Assembly: GCA_945882215.1 (NCBI GenBank)
Contig: CAMCWM010000019.1
Coordinates: 1 to 44,961 of the forward strand
Source of the DNA: Akkermansia muciniphila
GTDB taxonomy: Bacteria; Verrucomicrobiota; Verrucomicrobiia; Verrucomicrobiales; Verrucomicrobiaceae
Length of the DNA: 44,961 nt
Reading direction: 5' to 3'
The notes beneath the pieces were generated by a model. That model saw only the letters and a program-made list of their open reading frames with translations. It made no database searches and was not told where the DNA came from. Positions 17,814 to 25,471 of the stretch are shown piece by piece; position 1 is the stretch's first letter, and each line of letters starts with the position of its first letter. The translations under genes and the position numbers were made by a program.

Positions 17814-17827
17814 CGAATCGCGATTCG
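17814..17827. repeat. 14-base perfect palindrome after the TIR/patatin operon
   Basis: CGAATCGCGATTCG reads the same on both strands. It lies in the 262-base gap between the DUF4062-like gene and the EamA transporter. About 12 bases further on is a small hairpin, CCGTT-GTAAA-AACGG (17832-17846). Either may help end the upstream transcript, though neither is followed by a convincing T-run. The palindrome could also be an operator for the transporter gene. Nothing else is recognisable in the gap. Confidence 0.3.
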
Positions 17828-17961
17828 TGCCGTTGTAAAAACGGTACGCGCCCTTTGGCATGCCTAACTCCACGGTTTGAGGAACCTGCGCTGAAAGCGA
17901 ACATCATTCAAAAACGATCAGACACATGATGCCAGAAGGTAGCCCTCAGACCGGCACCTCC

Positions 17962-18882
17962 ATGAGCATCCCTGATACACACCTCCAGCATCATCCCCGG
18001 CGTGGCACGCTGTGGATGCTGCTCTCGCTCACCTGCTTCACCGGCAACGCCCTGCTGTTGAAAGACCTTGCCTCGCATCGGCAGGTCGATCCGTGGATGG
18101 CGCTGAGCTTCCGCGCGGGCATTGGTTTGCTCATGACGATCGTGCTGTTCGCCCCTGCGGGATCGCTGCGGCTGCGGCGTTCGTTTCAAAACTGGCTGCT
18201 GGCCTCGCGCGGCGTGCTCGGTGCACTCGGCACCGCCTGCTACTATGTCACCATCGGTCCGCTGGGCGCTGGCAAGGCCACGCTCATCGGCAACACCTGG
18301 AGCGTCTTTGGTGCGATCATGGCGGCGTTCGTGCTGCACGAGAAGCTCGGACTCGTGAAGATTCTCGGCATCCTGTTTGCGATGACCGGCCTCTGCATGC
18401 TCACCGGCATGGCTCCGGGAACGCTCGTCGAGTTTGGCCGTCACGAATTGATCGCGCTCATCGGTGCGGTGCTGGCTGCGGCGGTCGTCGTCGTGATACG
18501 GCAGCTCACACGCACGGAAACCAGCGCCACCATCTTCGCGTCGCAATGCCTCTACGGCCTGCTGCTCGCCGTGCCGTTCGCCGCATCGCATTTCACTTCG
18601 CTCAACACGATGGATGTCATCCTGCTCACCGCCGCCGCTCTGTGTGCCAGCGTCGGCCAGCTTGCGATGACTGAAGGTTTCCGCTTCCTCTCTGTCGCCG
18701 CCGGTGGTGCGTTTCAGATCACTGTCCCCGTCATCATCTCGCTGTCCAGCATCGCCTTGTTTGCCGAGTCCTACACGTTGGCTCAGGCCATCGGCGGCAT
18801 GCTCGTGCTTTGGGGCAGCTTCCAGACCGTGGTCGGTGGAAGAAGAAAAGTGGAAATAGGAAAGCAGAAAACAAAAAACTGA
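17962..18882 (+). CDS. EamA/DMT family membrane transporter
   Basis: This is a ten-helix inner-membrane transporter of the drug/metabolite superfamily with two EamA halves. The first half starts GTLWMLLSLTCFTGNALLLK, and the second runs from IALIGAVLAAAVVVVIRQL to the end. Such proteins export amino acids, metabolites or drugs; no substrate can be read here. It has 306 residues from the ATG at 17962. An in-frame ATG at 17926 would add 12 residues with no obvious function, and neither has a good Shine-Dalgarno sequence. The last 13 codons (after VVGG) are purine-rich and encode a Lys/Arg-rich tail, RRKVEIGKQKTKN. They coincide with an inverted repeat, so the 3' end appears to have been rewritten by that repeat. 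Confidence 0.88.
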   Translation: MSIPDTHLQHHPRRGTLWMLLSLTCFTGNALLLKDLASHRQVDPWMALSFRAGIGLLMTIVLFAPAGSLRLRRSFQNWLLASRGVLGALGTACYYVTIGPLGAGKATLIGNTWSVFGAIMAAFVLHEKLGLVKILGILFAMTGLCMLTGMAPGTLVEFGRHELIALIGAVLAAAVVVVIRQLTRTETSATIFASQCLYGLLLAVPFAASHFTSLNTMDVILLTAAALCASVGQLAMTEGFRFLSVAAGGAFQITVPVIISLSSIALFAESYTLAQAIGGMLVLWGSFQTVVGGRRKVEIGKQKTKN

Positions 18883-18950
18883 ACTTTCTGACTAGCTCAA
18901 AAGATGAGGGAACTCCTTTTTTGCTTTCCACTTTCCCATTTCTGCTTTGA
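18846..18950. repeat. Purine/pyrimidine inverted repeats between convergent genes
   Basis: Two blocks are each present in both orientations. AAAGTGGAAA (18847-18856) pairs with TTTCCACTTT (18925-18934), and AAAGCAGAAA (18861-18870) pairs with TTTCTGCTTT (18939-18948). The order of blocks is the same on both sides rather than mirrored, so the blocks cannot all pair at once. Runs of A and T flank the inner ends (ACAAAAAAC, CCTTTTTTGC). The element lies between the convergent EamA and DUF1080 genes and forms the last codons of EamA. It can serve as a bidirectional terminator, and it looks like a small repetitive element. Confidence 0.55.
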
Positions 18951-18959
18951 TGCCTCCGC

Positions 18960-21900
18960 TCACTTCTCCAACTCTCCGGCTGTCCAGAACGCCGCACGCT
19001 CACTCGTGGCGTCACGAACGGCTTTGACCTGGTCGGGCGTCACCGCAGGAGCCTTGTTGCTGAAGTTCGCGCGCACATAGGACAGCACGTCGGCCATCTG
19101 CTGATCGTTGAGGCCCATCGGCGGCATCGGCAGGATGGCGAGCTGCTTGAACTCCTGGCCATTGACCTGAATCGGTCCCGTGAGACCGTGCAGCAGCATT
19201 TTGATCAGCCGCTGCGGATCACCACCGGCCCAATCGCTGGCCGCTATGGACGGATAGATGCCGGGGAGTCCTTTGCCCTCCGGCTGGTGGCAGTTCAGGC
19301 ACAGCGCGTCATAAACAAGCTTCCCTGGATGATCCGCCACCGCCACGGCAGTTGCGATCTGCTTCACATAGGCCGCATGAGTGCCCAGCTTCAAACTGGC
19401 CAGTTGCGGCTGCCACAGTGGCTTCAAACTCTTCACCACCTGTTTGAGCGCATATTCGATAAACTTGTCCGTCGGCCTGTCGAGCACCTGCACGGCCACT
19501 TCGACAGCTTCCGGCTTCAAAATGCGCGCGCAAGCCACCACGGCCTCCAATCGCACCCGCGGATGCTCGTCACGCACGGCCTGGGCCAAAAGCTCCAGCG
19601 ATCCAGCCACACGCGCACCATATGCACGCACGCGAGCGTCCTTGGCCTTCAGCAAACGTTTCACCAGCTCTACTCGCGGCGATTCGTGCGACTCAAACAC
19701 GCCGCACACTTCCATCAGCACGCGTTCGTCGTCGTTATTCGCGATGAAGGCATCTGCCGCCTTCAACACCGCATCTGCCGGCGCATCAAACAGCAGCTGT
19801 TTCGCCTGATAACGTGTCCAGCGTTCGGATGACTTTAGCTGTTCGAGCAATTCAGTTGGCTTCATCTCCGCCAGCGCCGGTTGTTTCACCGGTGCGCGTC
19901 CCTTGGCCGTGATGCGCCAGATGCGGCCATGCGTGCGATCACGACGCGGGTCGGCGTAGCTGGCCTGATAGTGGCCGATGACCGGATTGAACCAGTCGCA
20001 CAGATACATCGCGCCATCGGGACCGATGCTCACGTCCACCGGACGAAACGATGTGTCGCTCGACTTCACCAGCTTCGGCAACTGCGTGCTCTTGAAGCCG
20101 GAGCCTTCGTCTTCGAGGCGATGCAGCTCCACCACGCTGCCAAAATAGCCGCCGATCAACGCGCAGCCCTGAATGTCATCCGGCAGCGCCTTGGTGCCGA
20201 TGAAGTCGAGGCCGTTCGTCTTCGGATTGGAATCAAACAGCGCACCGGTGGGATGATATTCATCAGGATCGGCCAGCGCCACGAGTCCGGGCACGCTGTA
20301 ATAGCCTGCCGGACGGTCACCGCTCTTGTGAAAGACCTGATTGTAGTCATCGAACGCCACACCCCAGCAGTTGTGGCCTGCTTTGCCGCCGTTGAAGTAA
20401 CCTTCCATCTTCTGCGTGCGCGCATTCAGCTTCCAGACGCCTGCTTTCTCCAGGCGTGCCAGCCCATGGGCCGTTTCCACGCGTGAAAACGCATGCAGCC
20501 CCTGGGTGAACCACAGTGCGCCATCAGGACCATGGCAGATCGAGTTCGCAAGCTGGTGCGTGTCGCCAATGCCGAAGCCGGAGAAGAGCACCGTCTTCTC
20601 GTCCGCCTTGCCGTCGCCATTCGTGTCCTTCAAATGCACGATCTGGTCGAAGTCGCACACATACACGCCGCCCGCGCCCGGCTCCACGCCTTGGACCATC
20701 GTCAAACCTTCCGCGAATCGCGTCGATTTGTCCGCCTTGCCATCGCCATTCGTGTCTTCGAGCACAAGGATGAAATCCGACGGCTTCACGCCTGGTACGG
20801 TTTGTGGATATGTAGGAGAGCAGGCCACATAGAGCCGTCCACGTTCATCCCACGAGAACTGCGTCGGCTTCGCCACGCCTTCAACCTCTGAGGCAAACAG
20901 ATTCATCTCATAACCTTCCGCCACGGTGAAAGCCGCCATCTGCTGTTCGGGCGTGAGCACAGGTTCCGTATTCGTTCGTAGTTCGGGCTTCTGCCCGTCC
21001 TCCACCTTCTCGCCTTTCGCCAAAGCATGGATCCTTGCATCCAGCTTCGCGATCAGCGGCTTGCGCGCCTCAAAACTCTCCCGCAGCGACGGCGCATCCT
21101 GCGCTGGCTTGCCAAACATCTGTGTCACACGGTCGCCATAGACGAACGACCAGTTCGCCGGACGCCAGCAATCGAACCACAGCCGGTTTTTCTCCACAAT
21201 CGCTTCCCGCATTGCCGTGAGGTCGTCCGCATCGCTTGTCGAGGCTCCGAGCTGCTGTGCGATCTCACGCGCCACCACGCGCAGGCCCTCCGGGTTCAAA
21301 TGCAGGCCGTCGTCTGTGAGGCGCGGTTGATTGGCACCTCGCCCGGTCAATGGCGTGAACAGATCGACAAAGACCGCGCCGCGCTGCTTCGCCACTTCCT
21401 TCACGGCATCCGCATACGCCTTCACATCCGCGTTCCGCAGCCTCAATTCTGGCGCATGAGATGCCAGCGGCTTCTCGAACGGCATGGGCGACACCAGCAC
21501 GAGCCGCGGTGTCTGTGCGGTGAACTGGTCCAGCAGTCGGTGGTAGGCCGATTTGAACTCCGCGATCCTTTTCACGCCGTCAAACGACTCTACTTGGCCA
21601 AATTGTGCGATCACGATGCCTGCGCCTGCCGCGTCGAGCTGTGCCTTCCAGTCGCCGAAATTCAAATCACGCCACTGTTCATAGACCGTGTCACCTTCCC
21701 AGGCCATCGAGCGGAAACGCGGCTGCTTCGCCGCAAACGCCATGCCCATCACTGATTCCAGCTCACCCGTCTTTTGATCACGCACGAGATTTTCCTGCCC
21801 GGCCATCACCACGACCTCGTTTGCCTCCAGCGCGAACTTGCCATCTTTGAATGGCTCACGTTTTACCACATCCGCGCCCGGATTGCCGAAACGATTCAGC

Positions 21901-22544
21901 ACGTCCTTTTCCTCCGGCACCATCGCGTCTGGCAGCGCGTCGATGGTGATGTTGCGGAAGGATATCTGCGCCTTGCACTTCCCGTGAATTTGCAGCGCGA
22001 TGAGTCCTTTCAAATCGATCCCCGGCTCACGCTCGGTGTAATCGACTGTGCGCACGCCATTCACGAAAAGCTGGATGCGCTGTTCCTCGGCGCGGATCAG
22101 GTATTGGTTCCATTCGCCCGGCTTTTCCGCCTTCTCGATCAGATCCTTCGCCGGTTGCGCCAGCATCTTCTTACGGCGCGATTCATCGTAAAGGCAGCCT
22201 GAGTAACCCGCGCCGATGTCTGCCTGGAAGCCGCTCATCTCATTCGGCGGCTGCGGGATGCGCACGCTGCGGAACTGCACGCCGCCGTTCACAAAGCCCT
22301 CCGTGCCCTCCAGCTTGTATTCGAGCTTCAGGATGAAGTTCCGATACACCTTCTTCGACGTCAGGAACTCATTCTGCGGATTCCCCTCCAGCGATCCTCC
22401 CACGATCACGCCATCCTGCACGCGCCAGACTTTCGTCGTCTCGCCGTCCCAGCCGTTGAGCGTCTTGCCATCAAATAACGGCGCCGGTTCGGCAGAGGCG
22501 GAGACCAGCAGAGAAAACAGGGCGAGCAGAGGGAGTGTGCGCAT
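18960..22544 (-). CDS. DUF1080-SGNH-PVC dehydrogenase-cytochrome c fusion
   Basis: This is an exported 1194-residue multidomain protein. In order it has: a signal peptide (1-18), a DUF1080 (3-keto-disaccharide hydrolase-like) lectin fold at about 20-208 (LFDGKTLNGWDG), an SGNH/GDSL-hydrolase-like region at about 235-440 (VVVMAGQEN, a family block-I variant, and DGLHLNPEG), a six-bladed PVC-type dehydrogenase propeller at about 545-890, HEAT-like repeats at about 895-1060, and a C-terminal cytochrome c with CLNCH (Cys1082-His1086) and a probable axial Met in LPMPPMG. Two DTNGDGKAD loops in the propeller are calcium-binding-like. Such proteins are thought to oxidise sugars or alcohols outside the cytoplasm and pass electrons to cytochromes. 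The substrate is unknown. In the SGNH part the usual GDS is replaced by AGQE, so hydrolysis is uncertain. Confidence 0.9.
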   Translation of the reverse strand: MRTLPLLALFSLLVSASAEPAPLFDGKTLNGWDGETTKVWRVQDGVIVGGSLEGNPQNEFLTSKKVYRNFILKLEYKLEGTEGFVNGGVQFRSVRIPQPPNEMSGFQADIGAGYSGCLYDESRRKKMLAQPAKDLIEKAEKPGEWNQYLIRAEEQRIQLFVNGVRTVDYTEREPGIDLKGLIALQIHGKCKAQISFRNITIDALPDAMVPEEKDVLNRFGNPGADVVKREPFKDGKFALEANEVVVMAGQENLVRDQKTGELESVMGMAFAAKQPRFRSMAWEGDTVYEQWRDLNFGDWKAQLDAAGAGIVIAQFGQVESFDGVKRIAEFKSAYHRLLDQFTAQTPRLVLVSPMPFEKPLASHAPELRLRNADVKAYADAVKEVAKQRGAVFVDLFTPLTGRGANQPRLTDDGLHLNPEGLRVVAREIAQQLGASTSDADDLTAMREAIVEKNRLWFDCWRPANWSFVYGDRVTQMFGKPAQDAPSLRESFEARKPLIAKLDARIHALAKGEKVEDGQKPELRTNTEPVLTPEQQMAAFTVAEGYEMNLFASEVEGVAKPTQFSWDERGRLYVACSPTYPQTVPGVKPSDFILVLEDTNGDGKADKSTRFAEGLTMVQGVEPGAGGVYVCDFDQIVHLKDTNGDGKADEKTVLFSGFGIGDTHQLANSICHGPDGALWFTQGLHAFSRVETAHGLARLEKAGVWKLNARTQKMEGYFNGGKAGHNCWGVAFDDYNQVFHKSGDRPAGYYSVPGLVALADPDEYHPTGALFDSNPKTNGLDFIGTKALPDDIQGCALIGGYFGSVVELHRLEDEGSGFKSTQLPKLVKSSDTSFRPVDVSIGPDGAMYLCDWFNPVIGHYQASYADPRRDRTHGRIWRITAKGRAPVKQPALAEMKPTELLEQLKSSERWTRYQAKQLLFDAPADAVLKAADAFIANNDDERVLMEVCGVFESHESPRVELVKRLLKAKDARVRAYGARVAGSLELLAQAVRDEHPRVRLEAVVACARILKPEAVEVAVQVLDRPTDKFIEYALKQVVKSLKPLWQPQLASLKLGTHAAYVKQIATAVAVADHPGKLVYDALCLNCHQPEGKGLPGIYPSIAASDWAGGDPQRLIKMLLHGLTGPIQVNGQEFKQLAILPMPPMGLNDQQMADVLSYVRANFSNKAPAVTPDQVKAVRDATSERAAFWTAGELEK

Positions 22545-22607
22545 GGTTGGAAAAGGGTATGGGAGTAAACGTGCTCAGCTATTCAGGAATGTTGTTCGGA
22601 GTGGCGT

Positions 22608-23165
22608 TTATGTAATGTAATTGACGCTGCTAATAGGTTCCGTCGCACCGAAAAGCAAAACCGGTATTGTGGGCGAAAATAGGCCCAAATGCTCGATGCG
22701 TTTGAGTGTGAGTTTAGGGCGAGCTGACGGAAATAGACCGACGACCTCCTGTCGAGAGCTGTCGAGGGCGAGGGCTGGGGCACTGTAACGTAGTAATCCG
22801 TCGATTTCGAGAGCAGCGTATGCACCGCTGTTTGCCTGGAAGACGGCCTGCGAGTAGCCGTAGTCAGGCGCATACATTTGGCCGCTGAAATTCGCGCTCG
22901 GGACGTAACGATAATCGGCATATCGCAGGCGTTCACCAATGAAAGTCAGAAGATACGTCTTGGGTGGCGGCGCATCTTGATTTATGCGCAACTCCAGAAA
23001 ACAGGTTGCACGATCAACGGCCATATGACTGCCTGAAACTCCATGAGGAAAATCACGACGGTCGGTGGTGGACATGCGGTTGAGGTCGATGCATTGCTCC
23101 ACGCCTGTCAAAAGCCAGTACAGTGTGAATGTGCCTTGCCCTGATGTAATGCCTTCGAGATTCAT
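22608..23165 (-). CDS. Unrecognised protein downstream of the RCC1 lipoprotein
   Basis: This is a 185-residue frame starting 13 bases after the stop of the RCC1 lipoprotein gene, so the two are probably co-transcribed. I do not recognise a family. It has no signal peptide and no membrane helix, and it is moderately beta-rich with many aromatic residues (TFTLYWLLTGVEQ, YADYRYVPSANF, YAPDYGYSQAVF). A competing minus-strand frame at 22583-22939 overlaps it in another register. The frame given here is preferred because of its position directly after the lipoprotein gene and its greater length. It may be a partner of the RCC1 protein. Confidence 0.6.
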   Translation of the reverse strand: MNLEGITSGQGTFTLYWLLTGVEQCIDLNRMSTTDRRDFPHGVSGSHMAVDRATCFLELRINQDAPPPKTYLLTFIGERLRYADYRYVPSANFSGQMYAPDYGYSQAVFQANSGAYAALEIDGLLRYSAPALALDSSRQEVVGLFPSARPKLTLKRIEHLGLFSPTIPVLLFGATEPISSVNYIT

Positions 23166-23178
23166 TTGTAGCAGTCTG

Positions 23179-24945
23179 CTAATCCAGCTTTAACGCCAAG
23201 GTATGTTTCTCGCCCGCTGCAATTGCCACCACCCCTTTTAAGCCTGTAGGCACATTGCATTGGCCTTCGTCGTTTGCTCCCCAAGCCACAACTGTGCCGT
23301 CCTGCTTCAAAGCCACGGTATGACTTCTGCCCGCTGCAATCGCCATCACACCGCTCAAACCCACAGGCACAGCGCATTGGCCCTCCCGGTTATCTCCCCA
23401 GGCCATCACCGTTCCGTTCTGCTTTAAGACCACTGTATGTAGCCATCCTGCCGAAAAAGCCACCACACTGCTCAAGCCTGCTGGCACGGCACATTGTCCA
23501 AAAGTGTTACTTCCCCACACCATTAATGTGCCGTCTTGTTTCAAGGCCATGTTATGCCAGCTTCCCGCAGCAACTGCCACCACACCACTCAAGCTCGCAG
23601 GTGCGATGTGGTGGCCATTTGTGTTGGCCCCCCACTCCATCAACATGCCTTTTTGCTTCAGCGCCACGGTGTAAGTGTCGCCAGCCGCAATCGCCACCAC
23701 GTCGTTCATTCCCGCAGGAATGTTGTTTTCGTCATCGCTGCTGCTTCCCCACGCAATTACTCTGCCGTCCTGCTTCAATGCCACGGTGTGATACTGACCC
23801 GCCGCGATCGCTACGACACCGCCCAGATCTGATGGCACAGTGCTTTGCCCAAAAGTTTTGCTTCCCCACGCCACCACTGTACCGTCTTGCTCCAATGCTA
23901 AGCTGTGAGCACTTCCCGCTGCAATCGCCACCACGCCGGTCAAATTTGCAGGCACGTCACATTGGCTATTTTTGTTGCTTCCCCACGCTACCATAGTTCC
24001 ACCTTGAGTGAGAACACGCTGAATCTGATCCTCCTTGAAACCTGCCCGGCGCATGGCCGCTCCAGTCCATGCGAGACGCTTTTCGATAGTGTCCTTTGCT
24101 TCTGCGATACGCCGTAGGCGTGCAACTTCTGCAGCCATCGCATGTGCTTTAATTTCGTCCTCCGCGCGGGCTTTGGCTGCGGCTATGGCTGGCTTGATTT
24201 TTTCAAAGGACGCGCCGTTCCATTGGCTGAGGCTTGGGCTTACTTGAATTTTTGGCATCGCTAGCGGGGTTAAAGTTTCGCCGGAGACAAGGGCGAGAAA
24301 ATCAAGCACCCCATCTGGTTCTTCGATCAGGCGGTCATTGGACAGCAGCAGCGCATTGGAATTCTGCATCGACGCAGGGTCGGCAAGATCTGCCCAGAAA
24401 TAGGTCTCTAGTTTTTCTCCCACGGTGCGTTCTGACTGCGCCAGCAACCAGATTCTTTCCTTTGCCTTGAGAGTGAACCGTCCATCAGCATCCGTCTTGA
24501 CCACACTTGGCGGCAGTTTCTCAAAAAGGCGCGCTTTATTTTCCAGCAAGGTTCGCGGAGGCGGGGCTTTTGCGACGGCTTCCAGTTTCTTGCGACGGCT
24601 TTCAATCTCAACCCTAATCTCATTTGCCTCTGGCACGGCGTGTCCCGACGGCACCAGAGCATTCAAATTCGACTCGAATTGTCTCAGAGCCTCCAGATCA
24701 ACACGGGCTTGAGCCAGACTTTGCTCGTAAGCCAGAAAAGCCTCTTTGTATTTCCGATGAATCTCAGCGGCAATGGGCTTGATCTGGGCCTCGGTGATAG
24801 CGTGAACCCCTACCAACCCCATTTTTACATTTTCACGAGCTTTCGTGACAACGAATATCTGACCTGAAACCTCACGCTCACGTGAACAGCCGTTGGCGAA
24901 CAAGGCAAGAGCAGCGCATAACAGATGACGTTGGAATGCTTTCAT
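23179..24945 (-). CDS. Lipoprotein with seven-bladed RCC1 propeller
   Basis: This is a 588-residue predicted lipoprotein (lipobox ALFANGC, Cys20). Residues 30-230 are a mixed region with a helical segment (60-130) and a carboxypeptidase-regulatory-like piece (VKTDADGRFTLKAKERIWL, 149-167). A coiled-coil stretch at 245-300 follows. Residues 316-588 are seven consecutive 39-residue repeats of the type GTVVAWG...GQC.VP.GL.GVVAIAAG..HTVALKQD. That is exactly one closed RCC1-type beta-propeller ending at the last residue. RCC1 propellers bind proteins or, in eukaryotes, Ran and chromatin; in bacteria they are often surface proteins. It starts the operon with the 22608 gene. Its ATG overlaps the stop of a short frame upstream (ATGA at 24942). 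Confidence 0.85.
   Translation of the reverse strand: MKAFQRHLLCAALALFANGCSREREVSGQIFVVTKARENVKMGLVGVHAITEAQIKPIAAEIHRKYKEAFLAYEQSLAQARVDLEALRQFESNLNALVPSGHAVPEANEIRVEIESRRKKLEAVAKAPPPRTLLENKARLFEKLPPSVVKTDADGRFTLKAKERIWLLAQSERTVGEKLETYFWADLADPASMQNSNALLLSNDRLIEEPDGVLDFLALVSGETLTPLAMPKIQVSPSLSQWNGASFEKIKPAIAAAKARAEDEIKAHAMAAEVARLRRIAEAKDTIEKRLAWTGAAMRRAGFKEDQIQRVLTQGGTMVAWGSNKNSQCDVPANLTGVVAIAAGSAHSLALEQDGTVVAWGSKTFGQSTVPSDLGGVVAIAAGQYHTVALKQDGRVIAWGSSSDDENNIPAGMNDVVAIAAGDTYTVALKQKGMLMEWGANTNGHHIAPASLSGVVAVAAGSWHNMALKQDGTLMVWGSNTFGQCAVPAGLSSVVAFSAGWLHTVVLKQNGTVMAWGDNREGQCAVPVGLSGVMAIAAGRSHTVALKQDGTVVAWGANDEGQCNVPTGLKGVVAIAAGEKHTLALKLD
23182..24000 (-). repeat. Seven tandem 117-base repeats coding for RCC1 blades
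   Basis: The 3' half of the lipoprotein gene is seven in-frame units of 117 bases each (7 x 39 codons). The units are of unequal similarity. Blades 6 and 7 are closest (GTVMAWG / GTVVAWG, GQCAVP / GQCNVP), while blades 3 and 4 are the most diverged (ENNIP, GHHIAP). This suggests stepwise duplication. Uniform unit length without indels favours recent expansion or strong structural constraint. Confidence 0.85.
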
Positions 24946-25055
24946 GCAGGTAGTTCTTCGTCGCGTTCGTAGAGATATTCAAGATCGAGGTGACGCGCAG
25001 CCATCCGATCTGCGTCATTCTCAGCAGCAAAATGACACGACCGCCTTAGCAGCGC
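24942..25055 (-). pseudogene. Decayed reading-frame end upstream of the RCC1 gene
   Basis: On the minus strand, the 114 bases before the lipoprotein ATG are open and end in a TGA that overlaps that ATG (ATGA). The C-terminal residues (AENDADRMAARHLDLEYLYE, then RDEELPA) look like coding sequence, but a TAG at 25056-25058 closes the frame upstream. The only internal ATG (25004) would give just 20 residues. It may be the 3' remnant of a lost gene or a very short coupled leader peptide. The same register continues upstream into the small frame at 25128-25292. Confidence 0.25.
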
Positions 25056-25127
25056 CTACATAGTCAGATCATTTGCGACGTAGTCCTGCCTCTCACATTG
25101 TAAGCGGTGGCGGCCAGTGAATGGGGA

Positions 25128-25292
25128 TCAAACTCTAGCGACATATTCAGGCCAGCCTTCAAGAACAGCGTTCTTCTTGTGAAGCCACCGCTGGCGTCGA
25201 GTGGAGCGGCGGCTGATCAGCTTTTCGTCCTGGGTGCCGCGTGAGAGGTGGGTTTTTGGTTCGGGTTTTTGTGGTTTGTCGAATGTGGACAT
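25128..25292 (-). CDS. Possible small basic protein (54 residues)
   Basis: This is a short frame from the ATG at 25292, starting MSTFDKPQKPEPKTHLSRG and including SRRSTRRQRWLHKKNAVLEG. It is strongly basic in the middle, which could mean nucleic-acid binding, but no family is recognised and no Shine-Dalgarno sequence is visible. It is in the same register as the decayed frame at 24942-25055, separated by a TGA and a TAG, so the two may be pieces of one inactivated gene. The 526-base space between the RCC1 gene and the M28 gene holds nothing else I can identify. Confidence 0.3.
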   Translation of the reverse strand: MSTFDKPQKPEPKTHLSRGTQDEKLISRRSTRRQRWLHKKNAVLEGWPEYVARV

Positions 25293-25471
25293 GCACGATA
25301 CTAAAAATCCGCGTCAAAAAATTCTGGGAATCTTCGTAAAGACGAAATTTTCTCTCAAACAGCCTGCCTGACGACCCAATGAAGATAGCTAAAGCGAAGG
25401 ACGGGCAGTTTGGGCGGGAAGGTGGGATTTCCATGCAAACATCTCCGTTTCATGTCTGTTCTCTCTCCGCC

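Noticed and set aside
17814..17827. Palindrome as a possible attachment site for an integrated island
   Set aside because: There is no matching copy near 9.0 kb, no integrase and no tRNA, so integration cannot be supported.
22583..22939. 118-codon minus-strand frame competing with the 22608-23165 gene
   Set aside because: It is shorter, begins in the middle of the other frame and is not positioned relative to the lipoprotein stop.
23182..24000. Tandem repeats considered as a CRISPR array or satellite
   Set aside because: Units are in-frame 117-base protein-coding repeats without spacers.
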